Positions 56,167 to 63,282 of a DNA stretch of 64,000 bases are shown here, piece by piece. The translations under genes and the position numbers were made by a program. Origin of the DNA: RGZA01 sp041917755 (GTDB lineage: Bacteria > Pseudomonadota > Alphaproteobacteria > UBA9219 > RGZA01); the NCBI GenBank assembly GCA_041917755.1, contig JAYRWY010000011.1:1-64000 (forward strand), in the 5' to 3' direction. Below the pieces are notes generated by a model, which was given only the letters and a program-made list of their open reading frames with translations, had not been told where the DNA came from and made no database searches. The first letter of the stretch is position 1, and every line of letters starts with the position of its first letter.

Positions 56167-56988
56167 ATGAATTATAGACATCATTTTCATGCTGGCTCGC
56201 TTGCCGATTTAGTCAAGCACATTACCCTATCCCATCTCCTTAAACGTCTTTGTCAAAAGCCCGCGCCATATTGCGTGATAGATACGCATGCAGCGGCAGG
56301 CCTTTATGATTTGCGCGCGCCAGATGCCACCAAGACGGGCGAGGCAGATGCAGGCATCTTTGCATATCAAAAACTTCCACCACATCCCGCGCACCAGCCA
56401 TTCAACGATGCATTGCATGCTTGCGGAACCAATGTGTACCCAGGCTCCCCTGCCATTATCCGGCATTATTTGCGTGAGCAGGACAAGCTGATTGCGATTG
56501 AAAAACACCCAGAAGACGCTCTGAAGTTACAAGATGCATTGGCGCATGATGCGCGCATCCATATCCAAACGCGTGATGCTTGGGGCGCCATGCGCGCGCT
56601 TATCCCCACACCAGAAAAACGCTTATTGGTATTTATCGACCCGCCTTATGAACAACCGGATGAAAACGAACAAGCCTTCAAAGCCATTAAAACTGCACAT
56701 ACGAAAATGAGCCATGCCATGTTTGCGCTGTGGTACCCGCTTAAAGATGCGGTTGAAACAGGAATCTTGCAGGAACGTTTTGCAAGCAGTGGCATTAAAA
56801 AAATCTTGCGCGCAGATGTACCATTTTCAAATAAAATCCTGCCAAACAAAATGAATGGCAGTGGGATGATTATAATCAATCCACCATTTCAAATCGAAGA
56901 TGATCTGCGCGCAGCCTACGGGGCACTCACACCGCTGTGTGCGCCAGATACAAAACCCGCCATTATTGATTGGCTAGCTGGTGAATAA
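56167..56988 (+). CDS. rlmJ: 23S rRNA (adenine-2030-N6)-methyltransferase
   Basis: 273-residue S-adenosylmethionine enzyme. The family opening NYRHHFHAGSLADLVKHI and the N6-adenine catalytic motif DPPYEQPDENEQAF are clear, with VIDTHAAAGLYDL as the cofactor motif. It may be co-transcribed with rpmG (28 bases). Converges with argC across 9 bases. Confidence 0.94.
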   Translation: MNYRHHFHAGSLADLVKHITLSHLLKRLCQKPAPYCVIDTHAAAGLYDLRAPDATKTGEADAGIFAYQKLPPHPAHQPFNDALHACGTNVYPGSPAIIRHYLREQDKLIAIEKHPEDALKLQDALAHDARIHIQTRDAWGAMRALIPTPEKRLLVFIDPPYEQPDENEQAFKAIKTAHTKMSHAMFALWYPLKDAVETGILQERFASSGIKKILRADVPFSNKILPNKMNGSGMIIINPPFQIEDDLRAAYGALTPLCAPDTKPAIIDWLAGE

Positions 56989-56997
56989 CCTTAAGGC

Positions 56998-58047
56998 TTA
57001 GGGGAACATCGGCATCAAATCGATGCCCGTTGTTTCTGGCAAACCAAACATCACATTCATATTCTGAATGGCTTGTCCTGATGCACCCTTTACCAGGTTA
57101 TCTTCTGCGGCAATGATGATGGCGCGGCCGGAAATCCGGTCTGCGGCGACACCCACCGCGCAGATATTGCTACCACGCACATGACGCGTGGCGGGAATGC
57201 TGCCGAATGGCAATACCTTCACAAATGCTTCATTTGCATAAACGCGTGTTAACTCTGCGTGCAAATCCTGCGCTGTTTTTCCTGCCGCCAGTTTGACATA
57301 GATGCTGGATAAAATCCCGCGGTTCATCGGCATTAAATGCGGGGTGAAATTCACCACTACCGCACTGCCTGCTGCTTCGCTCAAGCCCTGCTCAATTTCT
57401 GGTGTGTGGCGATGCGTTGCCAGACCATAGGCGTGAATACCCTCGCCCACCTCCGCATATAGGCTACCAACCTTGGCTTCACGGCCTGCACCCGTAACGC
57501 CTGACTTACTATCAATAATGATATCATCCTTGCTAATCAGCTTTGCTTTAAGCAATGGAATAAGCGGCAATTGCGCCGAGGTTGGATAGCAACCGGGGTT
57601 GGCAACCAGACGTGCTTTCTTCACCTGCTCACGGTAAACTTCGGTCAAACCATAGACCGCCTGCTTTTGTAGCTCCACGGCGCGGTGTGCATGGCCATAG
57701 GTTTCGGCATAGCTGTTCACATCACTGAGCCTAAAGTCAGCTGATAAATCGATAACCTTCAAATGCTGGGGAAGCGCAGCAATCACATCTTGCGTCGTGC
57801 CATGCGGCAAACAGCAGAACACCAAATCCACACCCTTCCAATCCACCGCATCAATTTTGACGAGCACGGGAAGGTTCTCAAAGGCGAATTGCGGGAAAAC
57901 AGTGCCTATCGGCTGGCCAGCGTTTTTTTCAGCCGTGAGTGCTACAACCTTGGCATTGGGGTGACGCAGCAAAAAGCGCAATAACTCCGCGCCCGTATAA
58001 CCACTTGCCCCGAGAATAGCGATCCGAATGTGTTGAGTGTTTCCCAT
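56998..58047 (-). CDS. argC: N-acetyl-gamma-glutamyl-phosphate reductase
   Basis: Third step of arginine synthesis. NADP motif GASGYTGAELLRFLLRHP, and catalytic Cys in VANPGCYPTSAQLPLIPL with the later His in GLATHRHTPEIEQG. The ATG at 58047 (MGNTQHIRIAILGASG) has TGGA 8 bases upstream and gives 349 residues; the open frame extends about 24 residues further into the terminator after rpsI, which argues against an earlier start. Confidence 0.94.
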   Translation of the reverse strand: MGNTQHIRIAILGASGYTGAELLRFLLRHPNAKVVALTAEKNAGQPIGTVFPQFAFENLPVLVKIDAVDWKGVDLVFCCLPHGTTQDVIAALPQHLKVIDLSADFRLSDVNSYAETYGHAHRAVELQKQAVYGLTEVYREQVKKARLVANPGCYPTSAQLPLIPLLKAKLISKDDIIIDSKSGVTGAGREAKVGSLYAEVGEGIHAYGLATHRHTPEIEQGLSEAAGSAVVVNFTPHLMPMNRGILSSIYVKLAAGKTAQDLHAELTRVYANEAFVKVLPFGSIPATRHVRGSNICAVGVAADRISGRAIIIAAEDNLVKGASGQAIQNMNVMFGLPETTGIDLMPMFP

Positions 58048-58085
58048 AGCCATATTCCAAAAAGTAGTAAACAAAGCCCAAAAAG

Positions 58086-58115
58086 AAAAGGGCGCCATTT
58101 CTGACGCCCTTTTTT
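58086..58115 (-). terminator. Intrinsic terminator between rpsI and argC
   Basis: AAAAGGGCG at 58086-58094 pairs with CGCCCTTTT at 58105-58113 around a 10-base loop; T-rich in both directions. It ends the rplM-rpsI message. Confidence 0.75.
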
Positions 58116-58136
58116 CCAAATTTGGAAAGAACCGCG

Positions 58137-58616
58137 TCAGCGTTTGCTGAACTGGTAACGACGACGTGCTTTGGCACGGCCGTACTTCTTACGTTCAACC
58201 ATACGAGAATCGCGGGTCAGTAAGCCAGCCTTCTTCAAGGTGGTGCGCAATTCTGGATCAAGGTAGGTCAATGCGCGGCTGATGCCGTGCTTAACCGCAC
58301 CTGCTTGGCCTGAAAGACCACCGCCAGCAACCAATACTTCAACGTCGTATTGACCGGTACGGTTGGAAACGCCAAATGGCTGTTGCACGATCATCTGCAG
58401 AACGGGGCGTGCGAAGTATTCTTTCACATCGCGGCCATTGATGGTGATCTTGCCTTTACCTGGCTTTACCCATGTACGTGCAGTTGCATCTTTGCGGCGA
58501 CCGGTAGCATAAGCACGGCCTTTTGCATCGATACGGATTTTAACAACCTTAGCAGGCTCTTCCTTCTTGGGGCGGAGCGCTTCGATTTCTGTAATAGCTT
58601 TAATAGCAGCGGTCAT
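58137..58616 (-). CDS. rpsI: Ribosomal protein S9 (uS9)
   Basis: 159 residues with a 30-residue N-terminal extension rich in Lys and Glu, as in other alphaproteobacteria. The body has GRAYATGRRKDATARTWVKP and AVKHGISRALTYLDP, and the end is the tail KKYGRAKARRRYQFSKR that reaches the P site. The start overlaps the rplM stop by four bases (ATGA), so the two are translationally coupled. Confidence 0.96.
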   Translation of the reverse strand: MTAAIKAITEIEALRPKKEEPAKVVKIRIDAKGRAYATGRRKDATARTWVKPGKGKITINGRDVKEYFARPVLQMIVQQPFGVSNRTGQYDVEVLVAGGGLSGQAGAVKHGISRALTYLDPELRTTLKKAGLLTRDSRMVERKKYGRAKARRRYQFSKR

Positions 58617-59101
58617 TTCGCGATCCTTTTATTCTTGGGATTAGCAGCAGCAAAATTCAGTACAACGGGCTGTTGTGCTTCATGGGTGTGCTTTGGTCCT
58701 TTGAACAAGCGCAAATTGGTCATTTGCTTACGTCCAAGTGGGCCCGGTGGCAGCATGCGTTGAACAGCTTTTTGAATAGCGCGTTCAGGGAAGCGGCTGG
58801 TCAAGATGTAGCCCATGGTGCGTTCTTTAATACCACCAGCATAGCCAGTGTGATAGTAGAACACTTTCTTACGGAGCTTATCACCGGTCAACTTTACCTT
58901 CTCGGCATTGATGATGATAACATTATCACCGCAATCAACGCTTGGGGAATAGGTTGGCTTGTTCTTGCCGCGCAAGATGGTTGCAACTTCTGCAGCCAGA
59001 CGACCGAGAATAACGCCATCTGCGTCAATCAAGATCCACTTTTTTTGCTCCGGCGCATCTTGGGTGCGCATCGCAAAAGATTTCATGTCATTAATTTTCA
59101 T
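58613..59101 (-). CDS. rplM: Ribosomal protein L13 (uL13)
   Basis: 162 residues. WILIDADGVILGRLAAEVAT, GDNVIIINAEKVKLTGDKL and YYHTGYAGGIKERTMG are family blocks. The ATG at 59101 has AGGTG seven bases upstream; the open frame continues 36 residues upstream, across the promoter, and the ATG at 59086 has no ribosome site. Operon rplM-rpsI as in nearly all bacteria. Confidence 0.96.
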   Translation of the reverse strand: MKINDMKSFAMRTQDAPEQKKWILIDADGVILGRLAAEVATILRGKNKPTYSPSVDCGDNVIIINAEKVKLTGDKLRKKVFYYHTGYAGGIKERTMGYILTSRFPERAIQKAVQRMLPPGPLGRKQMTNLRLFKGPKHTHEAQQPVVLNFAAANPKNKRIAK

Positions 59102-59133
59102 ATGTTTACACCTGTTATTTAAAACGTGACGTG

Positions 59134-59163
59134 TTTCTAGGGGATTTAGGCTGCACATGTCAA
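59134..59163 (-). promoter_or_regulatory. rplM-rpsI promoter
   Basis: On the minus strand TTGACA (59158-59163) and TAGAAA (59134-59139) are 18 bases apart. The start would be near 59127, leaving a leader of about 26 bases. Confidence 0.6.
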
Positions 59164-59179
59164 CAAAAACATGCATTTT

Positions 59180-59209
59180 ATGTGTGTGGTAATATAATAC
59201 CACACACAT
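59180..59209. promoter_or_regulatory. Perfect palindrome upstream of the rplM promoter
   Basis: ATGTGTGTGGTA at 59180-59191 and TACCACACACAT at 59198-59209 form perfect 12-base arms around a six-base AT spacer. It lies just beyond the -35 box, so a dimeric regulator site is more likely than a leader hairpin. No T-run follows on either strand, so it is not a terminator. Confidence 0.6.
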
Positions 59210-59246
59210 TCTTGGTTTTATTGGGCTTTGCAGGCAGGTGGATTAA

Positions 59247-59552
59247 TTAAAGCCGTATGCGTGGGTCGAACTTATGAATTCGGATGGTTGCATACTGATC
59301 ACGCCGTGGGTCAAAGGAAACTGTGCAGCGCGTACCTGGCTGGGTGATCTCAATCCCTACTTCACTTATCATGCGTTGTAAAACGGCAAGCCCACCAAAT
59401 GCATTCCCATTATCACATAAATCAGTAGGCCTATCGAATTTGAGCGAAATAGCCTGACGTTTTTCGCCAACGGCCACGCGTGCGTTTGGTCCAACTTCGT
59501 CTTTGGGAACACTATGCGGTTCCAACACTACTTCAGCTTCAACACTATTCAT
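59247..59552 (-). CDS. Small unknown protein
   Basis: 101 residues, family not recognised. The ATG at 59552 has AAGGA 9 bases upstream; an ATG six bases earlier is too close to that site. Two cysteines (TDLCDNGNAFGG, PGTRCTVSFD) and a beta-rich C-terminal half are visible. It stands between cutA and rplM on the same strand. Confidence 0.6.
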   Translation of the reverse strand: MNSVEAEVVLEPHSVPKDEVGPNARVAVGEKRQAISLKFDRPTDLCDNGNAFGGLAVLQRMISEVGIEITQPGTRCTVSFDPRRDQYATIRIHKFDPRIRL

Positions 59553-59618
59553 GTGCATTATTCCTTAAAAAATTATTTTTTAAAGAATACCATTAAAAAA
59601 CGAAAGTATATGTTGGGT

Positions 59619-59942
59619 TTATTTAAGCGATACAATTAACCAATTATAGTAAGCATCGTTAACATCGCTGACATTCAGTGCAGCGATGCATGGCGTGTCA
59701 TAGGAATGAAGGGCTTTTACTGCCGCCTCCACCGCTTTAAATTTATCGGCTGTGGTTTTAAGAATAAGCACCGCTTCCTGCTCACTCACCACCGCACCTT
59801 CCCACCTGTAAATGGATTGCATGGAGGGAAAAATATTTCCGCATGCGGCCAGTTTTTGTTCAACCACCTGCCGTGCAATATGCTCCGCCTGCGTAGCATC
59901 GCGGCATGGTACATAAATGAAGATGATGTCTGGGTCGGCCAT
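59619..59942 (-). CDS. cutA: Divalent-cation tolerance protein CutA
   Basis: 107-residue trimeric PII-like protein. VVEQKLAACGNIFPSMQSIYRW and the centre EEGAVVSEQEAVLILKTT-type block (here WEGAVVSEQEAVLILKTT) and LHSYDTPCIAAL are diagnostic. Its role in copper tolerance in E. coli is debated. It lies 17 bases downstream of the alcohol dehydrogenase gene. Confidence 0.93.
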   Translation of the reverse strand: MADPDIIFIYVPCRDATQAEHIARQVVEQKLAACGNIFPSMQSIYRWEGAVVSEQEAVLILKTTADKFKAVEAAVKALHSYDTPCIAALNVSDVNDAYYNWLIVSLK

Positions 59943-59959
59943 ATAATAAAATTACAGCA

Positions 59960-61036
59960 TTACGGGGTAATCGCAACCTTCAACACGCCGTCCCGCTGGT
60001 GACTGAATAGGTCATAGGCTTTTTCAATGTCATCCAGTTTAAAACGATGCGTTACCATCGGCTTTAAATCTACACGGCCACCCGCAATCACATTCATTAA
60101 ACGGCGCATACGTTCCTTCCCACCCGGGCATAAGGTGGTGATGATTTTATGATCCCCCAGCCCGGCGGCAAATGCACCCAGTGGTAATTTCAAATCATCC
60201 GAATAAACGCCAAGGCTGGATAAGGTTCCACCGGGACGGATGGCACGCAATGCCCATTCAAAGGTTTGCGCCTTGCCCAATGCCTCAATCGCCACATCCA
60301 CCCCGCGCCCACCCGTCAGCTTCATAATTTCATCTATCGGGTCTTGCTTGGTGTAATCAATCACCACATCTGCGCCCATGCGTTTGGCCATGGCGGCACG
60401 CGCGGGCACAGATTCCACGCCAATAATCATTGTTGCGCCTTTTAACTTCGCCCCAGCGGTTGCGCACAAACCAATCGGCCCTTGGGCAAATACCGCCACC
60501 GTATCGCCAATACGGATATTGCCGCTTTCTGCGCCGCTAAACCCCGTCGACATAATATCGGGGCACATCAAAACTTCCTCATCACTCAGGCCATCGGGCA
60601 CGGGCGCTAAATTCGCCATCGCATCGGGCACCAGTAAATACTCCGCCTGTGCGCCGTCAATGGTATTGCCAAAACGCCAACCACCTAATGGCTTCCAACC
60701 ATGGGCATGCGCGCCGCCGCATTGTGAATGACATCCATCTAGTGATGCATAGCTATGCCCGCTGGGCGTAATTGCACCCGCAATCACGCGCTGCCCTTCC
60801 TTATATCCCAAAACTGCACTGCCGAGTTTTTCGATAATTCCCACGGGCTCATGGCCAATCGTCAATCCTTTGGCAACCGGATATTCGCCTTTTAATATAT
60901 GCACATCGGTGCCGCAAATGGTGGTGGTGGTTATGCGTATCAATGCATCCAACGGCCCGACATCAGGAATGGGTTTTTCTCCAAGCACAATACGACCGGG
61001 CTCAACAAAAATGGCGGCTTTCATTTTCTTGGTCAT
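59960..61036 (-). CDS. Zinc-dependent NAD(P) alcohol dehydrogenase
   Basis: 358-residue medium-chain dehydrogenase. Catalytic zinc ligands are Cys in TTICGTDVHILKGE, His-Glu in TIGHEPVGIIEKLG and Asp in CPDIMSTGFSGAE; the coenzyme motif is VAVFAQGPIGLCATAGA. It resembles bacterial isopropanol-type dehydrogenases, which lack the structural-zinc lobe. GGGGAG lies 7 bases before the ATG. GC content appears higher than in the next gene to the right. It is the last core-like gene before the accessory segment. Confidence 0.88.
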   Translation of the reverse strand: MTKKMKAAIFVEPGRIVLGEKPIPDVGPLDALIRITTTTICGTDVHILKGEYPVAKGLTIGHEPVGIIEKLGSAVLGYKEGQRVIAGAITPSGHSYASLDGCHSQCGGAHAHGWKPLGGWRFGNTIDGAQAEYLLVPDAMANLAPVPDGLSDEEVLMCPDIMSTGFSGAESGNIRIGDTVAVFAQGPIGLCATAGAKLKGATMIIGVESVPARAAMAKRMGADVVIDYTKQDPIDEIMKLTGGRGVDVAIEALGKAQTFEWALRAIRPGGTLSSLGVYSDDLKLPLGAFAAGLGDHKIITTLCPGGKERMRRLMNVIAGGRVDLKPMVTHRFKLDDIEKAYDLFSHQRDGVLKVAITP

Positions 61037-61140
61037 GGCAAACTCCCCTTTGAATACGGCACAGGGATAAGCTTAGGCCTAAATCAGGAAACCTGAAGTG
61101 CGACATTTCGGAGCAGGTCAATATGCGGCATTTCAACTGC

Positions 61141-61192
61141 ATAAATGGTCGGAACGACAGGATTTGAACCTGCGACCCCAAGTCCCCCAGTT
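61141..61192 (-). repeat. Left 52-bp tRNA-Pro 3' remnant (att-like direct repeat A)
   Basis: Identical over 52 bases to the copy at 63120-63171. On the minus strand it reads from the anticodon loop (CTGGGGG) through the T-arm (CAGGTTCAAATCCTG) to the acceptor strand CGTTCCGA and CCA (61146-61148). The 5' half of a tRNA is missing. Typical of the displaced end left by a tyrosine-integrase element. Confidence 0.8.
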
Positions 61193-61200
61193 GTCGGCAA

Positions 61201-61222
61201 GAATTCTAACGTGTTGGAATTC
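61201..61222. other. 22-base near-palindrome beside repeat A
   Basis: GAATTCTAAC and GTTGGAATTC are complementary except for one G-T pair, with a two-base centre. It lies 8 bases from the tRNA-Pro remnant, in the position where integrase accessory sites are often found. It is not followed by a T-run on the minus strand. Confidence 0.4.
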
Positions 61223-61313
61223 AAGAAAAAACCAAAAATGAATTTTGGGTATTATAGTGCCCTTTGGCATATAGAACCCCGACGCTAATCCAGATACAAA
61301 CCTAAGAGCAATA

Positions 61314-62957
61314 CTAGCTATTATTTGCCAAATGCGGCATTTGCATTCCTACAAGTCTTTCTGAATATTCCAGAGCCAAATCTTCCTGAGACATATCTTT
61401 CAGATTTGAAATATCTGGTGCACCACTCAAAAATTCCAAGAGTTTCTCTTTAGGCGTGTGTTTATACGTATTGTAATAAAATAAGAACAAATCATAAGGA
61501 TCTTCAATCCGCTTACCAACATGCTGGACTACTCCGAAGAATGCTTCCGGGTGCGCTTTATAATCGTTAAATGCTTCTTCAGACATTGGTTGCCTTAATA
61601 AGTGCGAATGCCCATCGTTTGTTGAAATTGCTATAATCATCTCTTTACTATCTTCACTTACCGTAGCGGCTGTTACTGTGCCTATTAGTCCGTCTTGTTC
61701 TATCTCTGTAAAATGGTAAGTCTCTCCAATCATTATTCGATCATAAGACTTGCCTACAAGACTTGATGGCAAACTGCCATCAAATGTCGCAGGAATTTGA
61801 GGATATTTGTTAAAGGCATCAATTACTGCATGAGCATCTGAATGTTTCATTTTGCGACGATGTAATTCAGATATGCGTATATTTCCTTCTTTTCCAAAGT
61901 CAGGAATTCCAAGTCCAAAGGCCATCAAAACATGATTAGGTTCATCGCTATGTAAAACACGATGAAATGGAATATTTGTTACAAAAATATAAGAAGCCTG
62001 ACCTTCTTTTAAATCTTTCTCTTTCATATCTAAACGCTTTGCTGCCTTATCTGTCCAAGGCGGGGTTATACCCTTTGGTGATGGATCAACATTCACATCA
62101 ACAAAAATCATGCGTTCATCTTGAGCTGGCTTTCCAAACGCATCGTTTATATGCTTTGTTATCTGCCCAGTTGGATCAGAATTTGGTGCAGTGCCATCGT
62201 CTTTAGTTTTGCCTAAAACACCTTCCACGGCGCGCATTTTGCATTCGACCCAGTACTTTTTTCCTGTTTTTTTGGATACTGCCGCATATTCGCAGTGTTT
62301 CTTTGTATCGTCCGTCTCATCTTCCAAAATTAATTCAAAACCAGCTCTTATTAGATTATTAGCTACCATTACTTCATAATAAGCACCTTGAAACTGCTTT
62401 GGATCTTTCAATCTCTTGATGAGGCGATCTTGAAGTTCAGCGTTATTTTTGAGAAGGAACAAGCTATATGCAAGCCCCATATAACAGTAAACAACTCCCG
62501 TCATCACACTCGACTTTACTTCGCCAGGCTTTTCTAAACCCAAGACATTTTTCTGGTACAAGCAATATTCATGATACCATTGCATTATAGGGTGACGATC
62601 CGCATATGGTTTGAGGATCTCAGCACTTCCCCAGTCACCGCCTAATATTGTCTTTATATAGTGCGACAAAAAATCGGCCATTGTTTTCCATTCAGGGGAA
62701 TGAAAAACAGTATCTCCAACACCTACCATTTGCTGGTCTTTAAATTTCATGGCCATTATAGGTCGCCCTAAGCCTTGCTGCTGTTCACGAATTAATTCAG
62801 CGGCCTTCTGACGTTGCAGTCTCATTTGCATTTGCTTAGAAATATGATTTGCAAATGAAGGGGGGAATCTTGCTGTGTTAATTAATGGGTTGCCACAACA
62901 CTTCTTGTATTTTTTGCCACTACCGCAAGGGCATGGCTGATTACGACCTATTTGCAC
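61314..62957 (-). CDS. SEC-C zinc-motif protein with PD-(D/E)XK nuclease-like region
   Basis: 547 residues, GTG start. The first 22 residues are a SEC-C motif (NQPCPCGSGKKYKKCC; Cys9, 11, 20, 21). A helical part follows (to about 185). Residues 190-295 show a PD-(D/E)XK pattern: Glu195 in the helix GAYYEVMVANNLIRAG, Glu223 in HCEYAAV, then Glu238-x-Lys240 in YWVECK, a further helix with GQITKHINDAF and a hydrophobic strand MIFVDVNVD. The C-terminal 200 residues are unassigned. The gene is alone between two tRNA-Pro remnants and AT-richer than its neighbours. A nuclease in defence or element maintenance is plausible; not proven. Confidence 0.75.
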   Translation of the reverse strand: MQIGRNQPCPCGSGKKYKKCCGNPLINTARFPPSFANHISKQMQMRLQRQKAAELIREQQQGLGRPIMAMKFKDQQMVGVGDTVFHSPEWKTMADFLSHYIKTILGGDWGSAEILKPYADRHPIMQWYHEYCLYQKNVLGLEKPGEVKSSVMTGVVYCYMGLAYSLFLLKNNAELQDRLIKRLKDPKQFQGAYYEVMVANNLIRAGFELILEDETDDTKKHCEYAAVSKKTGKKYWVECKMRAVEGVLGKTKDDGTAPNSDPTGQITKHINDAFGKPAQDERMIFVDVNVDPSPKGITPPWTDKAAKRLDMKEKDLKEGQASYIFVTNIPFHRVLHSDEPNHVLMAFGLGIPDFGKEGNIRISELHRRKMKHSDAHAVIDAFNKYPQIPATFDGSLPSSLVGKSYDRIMIGETYHFTEIEQDGLIGTVTAATVSEDSKEMIIAISTNDGHSHLLRQPMSEEAFNDYKAHPEAFFGVVQHVGKRIEDPYDLFLFYYNTYKHTPKEKLLEFLSGAPDISNLKDMSQEDLALEYSERLVGMQMPHLANNS

Positions 62958-63282
62958 TTTTGTGACCCGAGTAGTTTAGCTCATATGACCTTAAGGCTAG
63001 CGCAAGCACGGGTTAATTAAAATAACTGAGGGATATAGGGCTCCAGCCCCGACGCTTGCCCCGACGCCAACAAAAAGACTTCGGCTCTAAGTCAATTTTG
63101 AGCCGTCTAACTTATTGAAATAAATGGTCGGAACGACAGGATTTGAACCTGCGACCCCAAGTCCCCCAGTTATAGCATTTTTTTAAAAAACGGCAATTTT
63201 ATTGAAAAAAGGATTAAAAACTTCTCCGTTTTCGCTCCAATAATTACTGAAAGCGCATCCAAATGCGCATCCAAAATTGTAG
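62958..63282. other. Non-coding junction with remnant B
   Basis: 325 bases with no gene. Contains the second tRNA-Pro remnant and, at 63253-63275, a direct 11-base repeat (GCGCATCCAAA) with a 12-base period. A CCCCGACGCT segment (63050-63059) is also present beside repeat A at 61277-61286. Confidence 0.45.
63120..63171 (-). repeat. Right 52-bp tRNA-Pro 3' remnant (att-like direct repeat B)
   Basis: Identical to 61141-61192. On the minus strand the sequence 5' of the anticodon loop is an unrelated A/T run, so this copy is also not a functional tRNA. CCA is at 63125-63127. Confidence 0.8.

Larger units (their letters stand above)
61141..63171. mobile_element. Small island bounded by tRNA-Pro remnants
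   Basis: Two identical 52-base tRNA-Pro 3' ends lie 1979 bases apart and enclose a single SEC-C gene that is more AT-rich than the core genes. No integrase is inside, so it is a remnant, satellite or one unit of a tandem array whose active element lies to the right of the window. Confidence 0.6.

Noticed and set aside
61141..61192. Functional tRNA-Pro
   Set aside because: No 5' half; the sequence upstream of the anticodon loop cannot pair.
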